From Cavia porcellus (Eukaryota; Chordata; Mammalia; Rodentia; Caviidae): a stretch of DNA of 64,000 nucleotides. Below the pieces are notes generated by a model. That model was not told the DNA's origin, did not search any database, and saw only the letters and a list, made by a program, of their open reading frames with translations. The stretch is taken from NCBI RefSeq assembly GCF_034190915.1, contig NW_026947702.1, positions 248,001 through 312,000 on the forward strand, written 5' to 3'. Every line of letters begins with the position of its first letter. Within the stretch, counting starts at the first letter, position 1. The translations under genes and the position numbers were made by a program. Shown in pieces: positions 9,947 through 23,319 of the stretch.

Positions 9947-11130
9947 CAGCATGGGGAGGTCAGGGAACATGCACTGGCAATGTAGGATAGGTTTCTGAAA
10001 AACATCGCGAGGTGGTGCGCATTGTATGGGTGTGTGTTACGTTACATACACTAGTCGGAGTGAGAAAAACATCACGGGGTGGTGCACATTGTATGGGTGT
10101 TTGTTACATTACATTCACTATTAGGAGTGAGAACAACATCACGAGGTGGTGTGAATCGGAGGGTCTGAATTAGGATAGGCAGTGAGTGGCAATGTAGGAT
10201 GGAGAAAAGAACCGCGGGGTGGTCAGCATGGGGATGTCAGGGAACATGCAGTGGCAATGTAGGATAGGTTTCTGAAAAACATCACGGGGTGGTGCGCATT
10301 GTATGGGTGTGTGTTACATTACATTCACTAGTAGGAGTGAGAAAAACATCACGGGGTGGTGTGAATCGGAGGGTCTGAATTAGGATAGGCAGTGAGTGGC
10401 AATGTAGGATGGGGAAAAGCACCGCGCGGTGGTCAGCATGGGGAGGTCAGGGAACATGCAGTGGCAATGTAGGATAGGTTTCTGAAAAACATCGCGGGGT
10501 GGTTCGCATTGTATGGGTGGGTGTTACATTACATTCACAAGTAGGAGTGAGAAAAACATCACGGGATGGTTTGAATCGGAGGGTCTGAATTAGGATAGGC
10601 AGTGAGTGGCAATGTAGGATGAAGAAAAGCACCGCGGGTTGGTCAGCATGGGGAGGTCAGGGAACATGCAGTGGCAATGTAGGATAGGTTTCTGAAAAAC
10701 ATCGCGGGGTTGTGTGCATTGTATGGGTGTGTGTTACATTACATTCATTAGTAAGAGTGAGAAAAACATCACGGGTTGATGTGAATCGGAGGGTCTGAAT
10801 TAGGATAGGCAGTGAGTGGCAATGTAGGATGGAGAAGAGCACCTCTGGGTGGTCAGCATGGGGAGGTCAGGGAACATGCAGTGGCAATGTAGATCAGGTT
10901 TCTGAAAATCATCACGGCGTGGTGCGCATTGTATGGGTGTGTGTTACATTACATTCACTAGTAGGAGTGAGAAAAACATCACGCTTTGGTGCGCATTGTA
11001 TGGGTGTGTGTTACATTACATTCACTAGTAGGAGTGAGAAAAACATCACGGGGTAGTGTGAATCGGAGGGTCTGAATTAGGATAGGCAGTGAGTGGCAAT
11101 GTAGGATGGAGATAAGCACCGTGGGGTGGT
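9947..11130 (+). repeat. Duplicated block gamma, copy 1 (1,184 bp)
   Basis: Five monomers (277, 210, 210, 210, 277 bp) match 11550-12733 at a 1,603-bp offset. Shared variants in order are gcgaggtgg with acatacactagtcgg, ttgttacattac with actattaggagtgagaacaac, aagaaccgcgg, ggggatgtcagg, gtgggtgttac with cacaagtagg, gggttgtgtgc with attagtaagag, and finally a gat(c/t)agg subunit A followed by gaaaatcatcacggcgtgg. Confidence 0.88.
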
Positions 11131-11549
11131 CAGCATGGGGAGGTCAGGGAACATGCAGTGGCAATGTAGGATAGTTTTCTGAAAAATATCATGGGGTGGT
11201 GCGCATTGTATGGGTGTGTGTTACATTACATTCACTAGTAGGACTGAGTAAAACATCACAGGGTGGTGTGAATCGGAGGGTCTGAATTTGGATAGGCAGT
11301 GAGTGGCAATGTAGGATGGAGAAAAGCACCGGGCGTTGGTCAGCTTGGGGAGGTCGGGGAACATTCAGTGGCAATGTACGATAGGTTTCTGAAAAACATC
11401 GCGGGGTGGTGCGCATTGTATGGGTGTGTGTTACATTACATTCACTAGTAGGAGTGAGAAAAACTTCACGGGGTGGTGTGAATCGGAGAGTCTGAATTAG
11501 GATAGCAGTGAGTGGCAATGTAGGATGGAGAAAAGCACCGCGGGGTTGT
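11131..11549 (+). repeat. Two ABC monomers between gamma copies
   Basis: Monomers of 210 and 209 bp. The first has gatagttttctgaaaaatatcatgggg and actgagtaaaacatc. The second has the C variant gatagcagtgag (1-bp deletion). Similar gatagttttctgaaaaatatcatagggt monomers recur at 14892, 17259 and 22690. Confidence 0.83.
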
Positions 11550-12733
11550 CAGCATGGGGAGGTCAGGGAACATGCAGTGGCAATGTAGGATAGGTTTCTG
11601 AAAAACATGGCGAGGTGGTGCGCATTGTATGGGTGTGTGTTACATTACATACACTAGTCGGAGTGAGAAAAACATCACGGGGTGGTGCGCATTGTATGGG
11701 TGTTTGTTACATTACATTCACTATTAGGAGTGAGAACAACATCACGAGGTGGTGTGAATCGGAGGGTCTGAATTAGGATAGGCAGTGAGTGGCAATGTAG
11801 GATGGAGAAAAGAACCGCGGGGTGGTCAGCATGGGGATGTCAGGGAACATGCAGTGGCAATGTAGGATAGGTTTCTGAAAAACATCGCGGGGTGGTGCGC
11901 ATTGTATGGGTGTGTGTTACATTACATTCACTAGTAGGAGTGAGAAAAACATCACGGGGTGGTGTGAATCGGAGGGTCTGAATTAGGATAGGCAGTGAGT
12001 GGCAATGTAGGATGGGGAAAAGCACCGCGTGGTGGTCAGCATGGGGAGGTCAGGGAACATGCAGTGGCAATGTAGGATAGGTTTCTGAAAAACATCGCGG
12101 GGTGGTTCGCATTGTATGGGTGGGTGTTACATTACATTCACAAGTAGGAGTGAGAAAAACATCACGGGATGGTGTGAATCGGAGGGTCTGAATTAGGATA
12201 GGCAGTGAGTGGCAATGTAGGATGAAGAAAAGCACCGCGGGGTGGTCAGCATGGGGAGGTCAGGGAACATGCAGTGGCAATGTAGGATAGGTTTCTGAAA
12301 AACATCGCGGGGTTGTGTGCATTGTATGGGTGTGTGTTACATTACATTCATTAGTAAGAGTGAGAAAAACATCACGGGGTGGTGTGAATCGGAGGGTCTG
12401 AATTAGGATAGGCAGTGAGTGGCAATGTAGGATGGAGAAAAGCACCTCTGGGTGGTCAGCATGAGGAGGTCAGGGAACATGCAGTGGCAATGTAGATTAG
12501 GTTTCTGAAAATCATCACGGCGTGGTGCGCATTGTATGGGTGTGTGTTACATTACATTCACCAGTAGGAGTGAGAAAAACATCACGGTTTGGTGCGCATT
12601 GTATGGGTGTGTGTTACATTACATTCACTAGTAGGAGTGAGAAAAACATCACGGGGTGGTGTGAATCGGAGGGTCTGAATTAGGATAGGCAGTGAGTGGC
12701 AATGTAGGATGGAGAAAAGCACCGCGGGGTGGT
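11550..12733 (+). repeat. Duplicated block gamma, copy 2 (1,184 bp)
   Basis: This is the second copy of the block at 9947-11130, with the same monomer lengths and markers. Its last two monomers (12247-12733) also begin the next, larger repeated block, so block boundaries overlap. That is expected when successive exchanges use different registers. Confidence 0.86.
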
Positions 12734-15587
12734 CAGCATGGGCATGTCAGGGAACATGCAGTGGCAATGTAGGATAGGTTTCTGAAAAACATCGCGGGGT
12801 GGTGCGCATTGTATGGGTGTGTGTTACATTAAATTCACTAGTTGGAGTGAGAAAAACATCACGGGGCGGTGCGCATTGTATGGGTGTGTGTTACATTACA
12901 TTCACTAGTAGGAGTGAGAAAAACATCACGGGGTGGTGTGAATCGGAGGGTCTGAATTAGGATAGGCAGTGAGTGGCAATGTAGGATGGAGAAAAGCACC
13001 GCGGTGTGGTCAGCATGGGGAGGTCAGGGAACATGCAGTGGCAAGGTAGGATAGGTTTCTGAAAAACATCGCGGGGTGGTGCGCATTGTACGGGTGTGTG
13101 TTACATTACATTCAGTAGTAGGAGTGAGAAAAACATCACGGGATGGTGCGCATTGTATGGGTGTGTGTTACATTACATTCACTAGTAGGAGTGAGAAAAA
13201 CATCACGGGGTGGTGTGAATCGGAGGGTCTGAATTAGGATAGACAGTGAGTGGCAATGTAGCATGGAGAAAAGCACCGCGGGGTGGTCAGCATGGGGAGG
13301 TCAGGGAACATGCAGTGGCAATGTAGGATAGGTTTCTGAAAAACATCGCGGGGTGTTGCGCATTGTATGGGTGTGTGTTACTTTACATTCACTAGTAGGA
13401 GTGACAAAAACATCGCGGTGTGGTGTGAATAAGAGGGTCTGAATTAGGATAGGCAGTGAGTGGCAATGTAGGATGGAGAAAAGCACCGTGGGCTGGTCAG
13501 CATGGGGAGGTCAGGGAACATGCAGTGACAATGTAGCATAGGTTTCTGAAAAACATCGCGGGGTGGTGCGCATTGTATGGGTGTGTGTTACATTACATTC
13601 ACTAGTAGGCGTGAGCAAAACATCACGGGGTGGTGTGAATCGGAGGGTCTGAATTAGGATAGGCAGTGAGTAGCAATGTAGGATGGAGAAAAGCACCGCG
13701 GGGTAGTCAGAATGGGGAGGTCAGGGAACATGCAGTGACAATGTAGGATAGGTTTCTGAAAAACATCACGGGGTGGTGCGCATTGTATGGGTGTGTGTTA
13801 CATTACATTCACTAGTAGGAGTGAGAAAAACATCACGGGCTGGTGTGAATCGGAGGGTCTGAATTAGGATAGGCAATGAGTGGCAATGTAGGATGGAGAA
13901 AAGCACCGCGGGGTGGTCAGCATGGGGAGGTCAGGAAACATGCAGTGGCAATGTAGGATAGGTTTCTGAAAAACATCGCGTGGTCGTGCGCATTGTATGG
14001 GTGTGTGTTACATTACATTCACTAGTAGGAGTGAGAAAAACATCACGGGGTGGTGCGCATTGTATGGGTGTGTGTTACATTACATTCACTTGTAGGAGTG
14101 AGAAAAACATCACGGGGTGGTGTGAATCGGAGTGTCTGAATTAGGATAGGCAGTGAGTGGCAATGTAGGATGGAGAAAAGCACCGCGGGGTGGTCAGCAT
14201 GGGGAGGTCAAGGAACATGCAATGGCAATGTAGGATAGGTTACTGAAAAACATCGCGGGGTGGTGCGCATTGTATGGGTGTGTGTTACATTACATTCACT
14301 AGTAGGAGTGAGAAAATCATCACGGGGTGGTGTGAATCGGAGGGTCTGAATTAGGATAGGCAGTGAGTGGCAATGTAGGATGGAGAAAAGCACCGCGGGG
14401 TAGTCAGCATGGGGAGGTCAGGGAACATGCAGTGGCAATGTAGGATAGGTTTCTGAACAACATCACGGGGTGGTGCGCATTGTATGGGTGTGTGTTACAT
14501 TACATTCACTAGTAGGAGTGAGAAAAACATCACGGGGTGGTGTGAATCGGAGGGTCTGAATTAGGATAGGCAGTGAGTAGCAAAGTAGGGTGGAGAAAAG
14601 CACCGCGGGGTGGTCAGCATGGGGAGGTCAGGAAACATGCAGTGGCAATGTAGGATAGGTTTCTGAAAAACATCGCGTGGTGGTGCGCATTGTATGGGTG
14701 TGTGTTACATTACATTCACTAGTAGGAGTGAGAAAAACATCACGGGGTGCTGCGCATTGTATGGGTGTGTGTTACATTACATTCACTAGTAGGAGTGAGA
14801 AAAACATCACGTGGTGGTGTGAATCGGAGTGTCTGAATTAGGATAGGCAGTGAGTGGCAATGTAGGATGGAGAAAAGCACCGCGGGGTGGTCAGCATGGG
14901 CATGTCAGGGAACATGCAGTGGCAATGTAGGATAGTTTTCTGAAAAATATCATAGGGTGGTGCGCATTGTATGGGTGTGTGTTACATTACATTCACTGGT
15001 AGGAGTGAGTAAAACATCACGGGGTGGTGTGAATCGGAGGGTCTGAATTAGGATAGGCAGTGAGTGGCAATGTAGGATGGAGAAAAGCACCGCGGGGTGG
15101 TCAGCATGGGGAGGTCAGGGAACATGCAGTGACAATGTAGGATAGGTTTCTGAAAAACATCGTGGGGTTTTGCTCATGTATGGGTGTGTTTTACATTACA
15201 TTCACTAGTAGGAGTGAGAAAAACATCGCGGGGTGGTGTGAATCGGAGTGTGTGAATTTGGATAGGCAGTGAGTGGCAATGTAGGATGGAGAAAAGCACC
15301 GGGGGGTGGTCAGCATGGGGAGGTCGGGGAACATTCAGTGGCAATGTAGGATAGGTTTCTGAAAAACATCGCGGGGTGGTGCGCATTGTATGGGTGTGTG
15401 TTACATTACATACACTAGTAGGAGTGAGAAAAACATCACGGGGTGGTGCGCATTGTATGGGTGTGTGTTACATTACATTCACTAGTAGGAGTGAGAAAAA
15501 CATCACGGGGTGGTGTGAATCGGAGGGTCTGAATTAGGATAGGCAGTGAGTGGCAATGTAGGATGGGGAAAAGCACCGCGGGGTGGT
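12247..15587 (+). repeat. Block delta, copy 1 (3,341 bp)
   Basis: The block starts with the linked pair 'attagtaagag' ABC plus 'gattagg / ggcgtgg' ABBC. It continues with gggcatgtcagg, ttaaattcactagttgg, then the monomer marked gtgacaaaaacatcgcggtg and gaataagagg (about 13288-13497), then gatagttttctgaaaaatatcatagg and ttttgctcatgtatggg (1-bp deletion). The same markers in the same order recur in 15588-17954. This copy is 974 bp longer, equal to two ABBC and two ABC monomers. Confidence 0.86.
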
Positions 15588-17954
15588 CAGCATGGGGAGG
15601 TCAGGGAACATGCAGTGGCAATGTAGGATAGGTTTCTGAAAAACATCGCGGGGTTGTGTGCATTGTATGGGTGTGTGTTACATTACATTCATTAGTAAGA
15701 GTGAGAAAAACATCACGGGGTGGTGTGAATCGGAGGGTCTGAATTAGGATAGGCAGTGAGTGGCAATTTAGGATGGAGAAAAGCACCTCGGGGTGGTCAT
15801 CATGGGGAGGTCAGGGAACATGCAGTGGCAATGTAGATTAGGTTTCCGAAAATCATTACGGCGTGTTGCGCATTGTATGGGTGTGTGTTACATTACATTC
15901 ACTAGTAGGAGTGAGAAAAACATCACGGTTTGGTGCGCATTGTATGGGTGTGTGTTACATTACATTCACTAGTAGGAGTGAGAAAAACATCACAGGGTGG
16001 TGTGAATCGGAGGGTCTGAATTAGGATAGGCAGTGAGTGTCAATGTAGGATGGAGAAAAGCACCGCGGGGTGGTCAGCATGGGCAGTTCAGGGAACATGC
16101 AGTGGCAATGTAGGATAGGTTTCTGAAAAACATCGCGGGGTGGTGCGCATTGTATGGGTGTGTGTTACATTAAATTCACTAGTTGGAGTGAGAAAAACAT
16201 CACGGGGTGGTGCGCATTGTATGGGTGTGTGTTACATTACATTCACTAGTAGGAGTGAGAAAAACATCACGGGGTGGTGTGAATCGGAGGGTCTGAATTA
16301 GGATAGGCAGTGAGTGGCAATGTAGCATGGAGAAAAGCACCGCGGGGTGGTCAGCATGGGGAGGTCAGGGAACATGCAGTGGCAATGTAGGATAGGTTTC
16401 TGAAAAACATCGCGGGGTGGTGCGCATTGTATGGGTGTGTGTTACATTACATTCACTAGTAGGAGTGACAAAAACATCGCGGTGTGGTGTGAATAAGAGG
16501 GTCTGAATTAGGATAGGCAGTGAGTGGCAATGTAGGATGGAGAAAAGCACCGTGGGCTGGTCAGCATGGGGAGGTCAGGGAACATGCAGTGACAATGTAG
16601 CATAGGTTTCTGAAAAACATCGCGGGCTGGTGCGCATTTTATGGGTGTGTGTTACATTACATTTACTAGTAAGCGTGAGCAAAACATCACGGGGTGGTGT
16701 GAATCGGAGGGTCTGAATTAGGATAGGCAGTGAGTGGCAATGTAGGATGGAGAAAAGCACCGCGGGGTAGTCAGCATGGGGAGGTCAGGGAACATGCAGT
16801 GGCAATGTAGGATAGGTTTCTGAAAAACATCACAGGGTGGTGCGCATTGTATGGGTGTGGGTTACATTACATTCACTAGTAGGAGTGAGAAAAACATCAC
16901 GGGGTGGTGTGAATCGGAGGGTCTGAATTAGGATAGGCAGTGAGTAGCAAAGTAGGGTGGAGAAAAGCACCGCGGGGTGGTCAGCATGGGGAAGTCAGGA
17001 AACATGCAGTGGCAATGTAGGATAGGTTTCTGAAAAACATCGCGTGGTGGTGCGCATTGTATGGGTGTGTGTTACATTACATTCACTAGTAGGAGTGAGA
17101 AAAACATCACGGGGTGCTGCGCATTGTATGGGTGTGTGTTACATTACATTCACTAGTAGGAGTGAGAAAAACATCACGGGGTGGTGTGAATCGGAGTGTC
17201 TGAATTAGGATAGGCAGTGAGTGGCAATGTAGGATGGAGAAAAGCACCGCGGGGTGGTCAGCATGGGAAGGTCAGGGAACATGCAGTGGCAATGTGGGAT
17301 AGTTTTCTGAAAAATATCATAGGGTGGTGCGCATTGTATGGGTGTGTGTTACATTACATTCACTAGTAGGAGTGAGTAAAACATCACGGGGTGGTGTGAA
17401 TCGGAGGGTCTGAATTAGGATAGGCAGTGAGTGGCAATGTAGGATGGAGAAAAGCACCGCGGGGTGGTCAGCATGGGGAGGTCAGGGAACATGCAGTGAC
17501 AATGTAGGATAGGTTTCTGAAAAACATCGTGGGGTTTTGCTCATGTATGGGTGTGTTTTACATTACATTCACTAGTAGGAGTGAGAAAAACATCGCGGGG
17601 TGGTGTGAATCGGAGTGTGTGAATTTGGATAGGCAGTGAGTGGCAATGTAGGATCGAGAAAAGCACCGGGGGGTGGTCAGCATGGGGAGGTCGGGGAACA
17701 TTCAGTGGCAATGTAGGATAGGTTTCTGAAAAACATCGCGGGGTGGTGCGCATTGTATGGGTGTGTGTTACATTACATACACTAGTAGGAGTGAGAAAAA
17801 CATCACGGGGTGGTGCGCATTGTATGGGTGTGTGTTACATTACATTCACTAGTAGGAGTGAGAAAAACATCACGGGGTGGTGTGAATCGGAGGGTCTGAA
17901 TTAGGATAGGCAGTGAGTGGCAATGTAGGATGGGGAAAAGCACCGCGGGGTGGT
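15588..17954 (+). repeat. Block delta, copy 2 (2,367 bp)
   Basis: The ordered markers of copy 1 recur: attagtaagag, gattagg / ggcgtg, ttaaattcactagttgg, gtgacaaaaacatcgcggtg with gaataagagg, tatcatagggtgg and ttttgctcatgtatggg. Offsets to copy 1 change along its length (3,341, then 3,064, then 2,367 bp) as whole monomers are gained or lost between copies. Confidence 0.87.
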
Positions 17955-18374
17955 CAGCATGGGGAGGTCAGGGAACATGCAGTGGCAATGTAGGATAGGT
18001 TTCTGAAAAACATCGCGGGGTTGTGTGCATTGTATGGGTGTGTGTTACATTACATTCATTAGTAAGAGTGAGAAAAACATCACGGGGTGGTGTGAATCGG
18101 AGGGTCTGAATTAGGATAGGCAGTGAGTGGCAATTTAGGATGGAGAAAAGCACCTCGGGGTGGTCATCATGGGGAGGTCAGGGAACATGCAGTGGCAATG
18201 TAGATTAGGTTTCCGAAAATCATTACGGCGTGTTGCGCATTGTATGGGTGTGTGTTACATTACATTCACTAGTAGGATTGAGAAAAACATCATGGGGTGG
18301 TGTGAATCGGAGGGTCTGAATTAGGATAGCCAGTGAGTGGCAATGTAGGATGGAGAAAAGCACCGCGGGGTGGT
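17955..18374 (+). repeat. Two ABC monomers (linked-pair markers)
   Basis: The first monomer is the attagtaagag type. The second starts as the gattagg / ggcgtg type but is an ABC (210 bp) rather than the usual ABBC, and its B carries gattgagaaaaacatcatgg. It looks like a recombinant between the linked-pair monomer and the following gattgag monomer. Confidence 0.82.
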
Positions 18375-21300
18375 CAGCATGGGGAGGTCAGGGAACATGC
18401 AGTGGCAATGTAGGATAGGTTTCTGAAAAACATCACGGGGTGGTGCGCATTGTATGGGTGTGTGTTACATTACATTCACTAGTAGGATTGAGAAAAACAT
18501 CATGGGGTGGTGTGAATCGGAGGGTCTGAATTAGGATAGCCAGTGAGTGGCAATATAGGATGGAGAAAAGCACCGCGGGGTGGTCAGCATGGGGAGGTCA
18601 GGCAACATGCAGTGGCAATGTAGGATAGGTTTCTGAAAATCATCACGGCGTGGTGCGCATTGTATAGGTGTGTGTTACATTACATTCACTAGTAGGAGTG
18701 AGAAAAACTTCACGGGGTGGTGCGCATTGTATGGGTGTGTGTTACATTACATTCACTAGTAGGAGTGAGAAAAACATCACGGGGTGGTGTGATTTGGAGG
18801 GTCTGAATTAGGATAGGCAGTGAGTGGCAATGTAGGATGGAGAAAAGCACCGCGGTGTAGTCAGCATTAGGAGGTCAGGGAACATGCAGTGGCAATGTAG
18901 GATAGGTTTCTGAAAAACATCGCGGGGTGGTGCGCATTGGATTGGTGTGTGTTACATTACATTCACTACTAGCAGTGAGAAAAACATCACGGGGTGGTGC
19001 GCATTGTATGGGTGTGTGTTACATTACATTCACTACTAGGAGTGAGAAAAACATCACCGGGTGGTGTTAATCGGAGTGTCTGAATTAGGATAGGCAGTGA
19101 GTGGCAATGTAGGATGGAGAAAAGAACCGCGGGGTGGTCAGCATGGGGATGTCAGGGAACATGCAGTGGCAATGTAGGATAGGTTTCTGAAAAACATCGC
19201 GGGGTGGTGCGCATTGTATGGGTGTGTGTTACATTACATTCACTATTAGGAGTGAGAAAAACATCACGGGGTGGTGTGAATCGGAGGGTCTGAATTAGGA
19301 TAGGCAGTGAGTGGCAATGTATGATGGAGAAAAGCACCGCGGGGTGGTCAGCATGGGGAGGTCAGGGAACATGCAGTGGCAATGTAGGATAGGTTTGTGA
19401 AAAACATCGCGGGGTGGTGCGCATTGTATGGGTGTGTGTTACATTACATTCACTATTAGGAGTGAGAACAACACAACGGGGTGGTGTGAATCGGAGGGTC
19501 TGAATTAGGATAGGCAGTGAGTGGCAATGTATGATGGAGAAAAGCACCGCGGGGTGGTCAGCATGGGGAGGTCAGGGAACATGCAGTGGCAATGTAGGAT
19601 ATGTTTCTGAAAAACATCACGGGCTGGTGCGCATTGTATGGGTGTGTGTTACATTACATTCACTAGTAGGAGTGAGAAAAACTTCACGGGGTGGTGTGAA
19701 TCGGAGGGTCTGAATTAGGATAGGCAGTGAGTGGAAATGTAGGATGGAGAAAAGCACCGCGGGGTGGTCAGCATGGGGAGGTCAGGGAACATGCAGTGGC
19801 AATGTAGGATAGGTTTCTGAAAAACATCGCGGGGTGGTGCGCATTGTATGGGTGGGTGTTACATTACATTCACAAGTAGGAGTGAGAAAAACATCACGGG
19901 ATGGTGTGAATCGGAGGGTCTGTATTAGGATAGGCAGTGAGTGGCAATGTAGGATGGAGAAAAGCACCGCGGGGTGGTCAGCATGGGGAGGTCAGGCAAC
20001 ATGCAGTGGCAATGTAGGATAGGTTTCTGAAAAACATCGCGGGGTGATGCGGATTGAATGGGTGTGTGTTACAATACATTCATTAGTAGCAGTGAGAAAA
20101 ACATCACGGGGTGGTGTGAATCGGAGGGTCTGAATTAGGATAGGCAGTGAGTGGCAATGTAGGATGGAGAAAAGCACCGCGGTGTGGTCAGCATGGGGAG
20201 GTCAGGGAACATGCAGTGGCAATGTAGGATAGGTTTCTGAAAAACATCTCGGGGTGGTGCGCATTGTATGTGTGTGTGTTACATTACATTCACTAGTCGG
20301 AGGTAGAAAAACATCACGGGGTGGTGCACATTGTATGGGTGTGTGTTACATTACATTCACTAGTAGGATGAGAAAAACATCACGGTGTGGTGTGAATCGG
20401 AGGGTCTGAATTAGGATAGGCAGTGAGTGGCAATGTAGGATGGAGAAAAGCACCGCGGGGTGGTCAGCATGGGGAGGTCAGGGAACATGCAGTGGCAATG
20501 TAGGATAGGTTTCTGAAAAACATCGCGGGGTGGTGCGCATTGTACGGGTGTGTATTACATTACATTCACTAGTAGGAGTGAGAAAAACATCACGGGGTGG
20601 TGCGCATTGTATGGGTGTGTGTTACGTTACATTCACTATTAGGAGTGAGAAAAACATCACGGGGTGGTGTGAATCGGAGGGTCTGAATTAGGATAGGCAG
20701 TGAGTGGCAATGTAGGATGGAGAAAAGCACCGCGGGGTGGTCAGCATGGGGAGGTCAGGGAACATGCAGTGGCAATGTAGGATAGGTTTCTGAAAAACAT
20801 CGCGGGATGGTGCGCATTGTATGGGTGTGTGTTACATTACATTCATTAGTAAGAGTGAGAAAAACATCACGGGTTGGTGTGAATCGGAGGGTCTGATTTA
20901 GGATAGGCAGTGAGTGGCAATGTAGGATGGAGAAAAGCACCGCGGGGTGGTCAGCATGGGGAGGTCAGGGAACATGCAGTGGCAATGTAGATTAGGTTTC
21001 TGAAAATCATCACGGCGTGGTGCGCATTGTATGGGTGTGTGTTACATTACATTCACTAGTAGGAGTGAGAAAAACATCACGAAGTGGTGCGCATTGTATG
21101 GGTGTGTGTTACATTACATTCACTAGTAGGAGTGAGAAAAACATCACGCGGTGGTGTGAATCGGAGGGTCTGAATTAGGATAGGCAGTGAGTCGCAATGT
21201 AGGATGGAGAAAAGCACCGCGGGGTAGTCAGCATGGGGAGGTCAGGGAACATGCAGTGGGAATGTAGGATAGGTTTCTGAAAAACATCGCGGGGTGGTGC

Positions 21301-21505
21301 GCATTGGATTGGTGTGTGTTACATTACATTCACTACTAGGAGTGAGAAAAACATCACGGGGTGGTGCGCATTGTATGGGTGTGTGTTACATTACATTCAC
21401 TACTAGGAGTGAGAAAAACATCACGGGGTGGTGTGAATCGGAGGGTCTGAATTAGGATAGGCAGTGAATAGCAATGTAGGATGGAGAAAAGCACCGCAGG
21501 GTGGT
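18375..21505 (+). repeat. Block epsilon, copy 1 (3,131 bp)
   Basis: The order of markers is: gattgag with gatagccagtg, gtataggtgtg, ggattggtg with cactactagcag, two monomers with actattaggag and gtatgatgg, acgggctgg, gtgggtg with cacaagtagg, tgatgcggattgaatggg, cggaggtag with taggatgag (1-bp deletion), attagtaagag, gattagg / ggcgtgg, and ggattgg. The same order recurs at 23320-26239 at an offset of 4,945 bp before about 19350 and 4,735 bp after. The difference is one extra 210-bp monomer here (19139-19348 and 19349-19558 are near-duplicates). Confidence 0.88.
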
Positions 21506-22899
21506 CAGCATGGGGAAGTCAGGGAACAGGCAGTGGCAATGTAGGATAGGTTTCTGAAAAACATCGCGGGGTGGTGCGCATTGTATGGGTGTGTGTTACA
21601 TTAAATTCACTAGTTGGAGTGAGAAAAACATCACGGGGTGGTGCACATTGTATGGGTGTGTGTTACATTACATTCACTAGTAGGAGTGAGAAAAACATCA
21701 CGGGGTGGTGTGAATCGGAGGGTCTGAATTAGGATAGGCAGTGAGTGGCAATGTAGCATGGAGAAAAGCACCGCGGGGTGGTCAGCATGGGGAGGTCAGG
21801 GAACATGCAGTGGCAATGTAGAATAGGTTTCTGAAAAACATCGCGGGGTGGTGCGCATTGTATGGGTGTGTGTTACATTACATTCACTAGTAGGAGTGAC
21901 AAAAACATCGCGGTGTGGTGTGAATAAGAGGGTCTGAATTAGGATAGGCAGTGAGTGGCAATGTAGGATGGTGAAAAGCACCGTGGGCTGGTCAGCATGG
22001 GGAGGTCAGGGAACATGCAGTGACAATGTAGCATAGGTTTCTGAAAAACATCGCGGGCTGGTGCGCATTGTATGGGTGTGTGTTACATTACATTTACTAG
22101 TAGGCGTGAGCAAAACATCACGGGGTGGTGTGAATCGGAGGGTCTGAATTAGGATAGGCAGTGAGTGGCAATGTAGGATGGAGAAAAGCACCGCGGGGTA
22201 GTCAGCATGGGGAGGTCAGGGAACATGCAGTGGCAATGTAGGATAGGTTTCTGAAAAACATCACGGGGTGGTGCGCATTGTATGGGTGTGGGTTACATTA
22301 CATTCACTAGTAGGAGTGAGAAAAACATCACGGGGTGGTGTGAATCGGAGGGTCTGAATTAGGATAGGCAGTGAGTGGCAATGTAGGATGGAGCAAAGCA
22401 CCACGGGGTGGTCAGCATGGGGAGGTCAGGAAACATGCAGTGGCAATGTAGGATAGGTTTCTGAAAAACATCGCGTGGTGGTGCGCATTGTATGGGTGTG
22501 TGTTACATTACATTCACTAGTAGGAGTGAGAAAAACATCACGGGGTGCTGCGCATTGTATGGGTGTGTGTTACATTACATTCACTAGTAGGAGTGAGAAA
22601 AACATCATGGGGTGGTGTGAATCGGAGGGTCTGAATTAGGATAGGCAGTGAGTGGCAATGTAGGATGGAGAAAAGCACCGCGGGGTGGTCAGCATGGGAA
22701 GGTCAGGGAACATGCAGTGGCAATGTAGGATAGTTTTCTGAAAAATATCATAGGGTGGTGCGCATTGTATGGGTGTGTGTTACATTACATTCACTAGTAG
22801 GAGTGAGAAAAACATCACGGGGTGGTGTGAATCGGAGGGTCTGAATTTGGATAAGCAGTGAGTGGCAATGTAGGATGGAGAAAAGCACCGTGGGGTGGT
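21506..22899 (+). repeat. Block delta, copy 3 (partial, 1,394 bp)
   Basis: This matches 16075-17468 at a 5,431-bp offset, with ttaaattcactagttgg, gtgacaaaaacatcgcggtg and gaataagagg, gtaggcgtgagcaaaac, and gatagttttctgaaaaatatcatagg. The match stops at 22899, where copy 2 continues into the ttttgctcatg monomer and this one does not. Confidence 0.86.
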
Positions 22900-23319
22900 C
22901 AGCATGGGGAGGTCAGGGAACATGAAGTGGCAATGTAGGATACATTTCTGAAAAACATCACGGGGTGGTGCGCATTGTATGGGTGTGTGTTACATTACAT
23001 TCACTAGTAGGAGTGAGAAAAACATCGCGGGGTGGTGTGAATAAGAGGGTCAGAATTAGGATAGGCAGTGAGTGGCAATGTAGGATGGAGAAAAGCACCA
23101 TGGGGTGGACAGCATGGGGAGGTCAGGGAACATGCAGTGGCAATGTAGGATATGTTTCTGAAAAACATCGCGGGGTGGTGCGCATCGTATGGGTGTGTGT
23201 TACATTACATTCACTAGTAGGAGTGAGAAAAACATCACGGGGTGGTGTGAATCGGGGGGTCTGAATTAGGATAGCCAGTGAGTGACAATGTAGGATGGAG
23301 AAAAGCACCGCGGGGTGGT
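22900..23319 (+). repeat. Two ABC monomers
   Basis: Two 210-bp monomers with the variants gatacatttctg and gaataagagggtcagaat (first), and gatatgtttctg, gcgcatcgtatggg and cggggggtctg (second). They separate delta copy 3 from epsilon copy 2. Confidence 0.82.
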
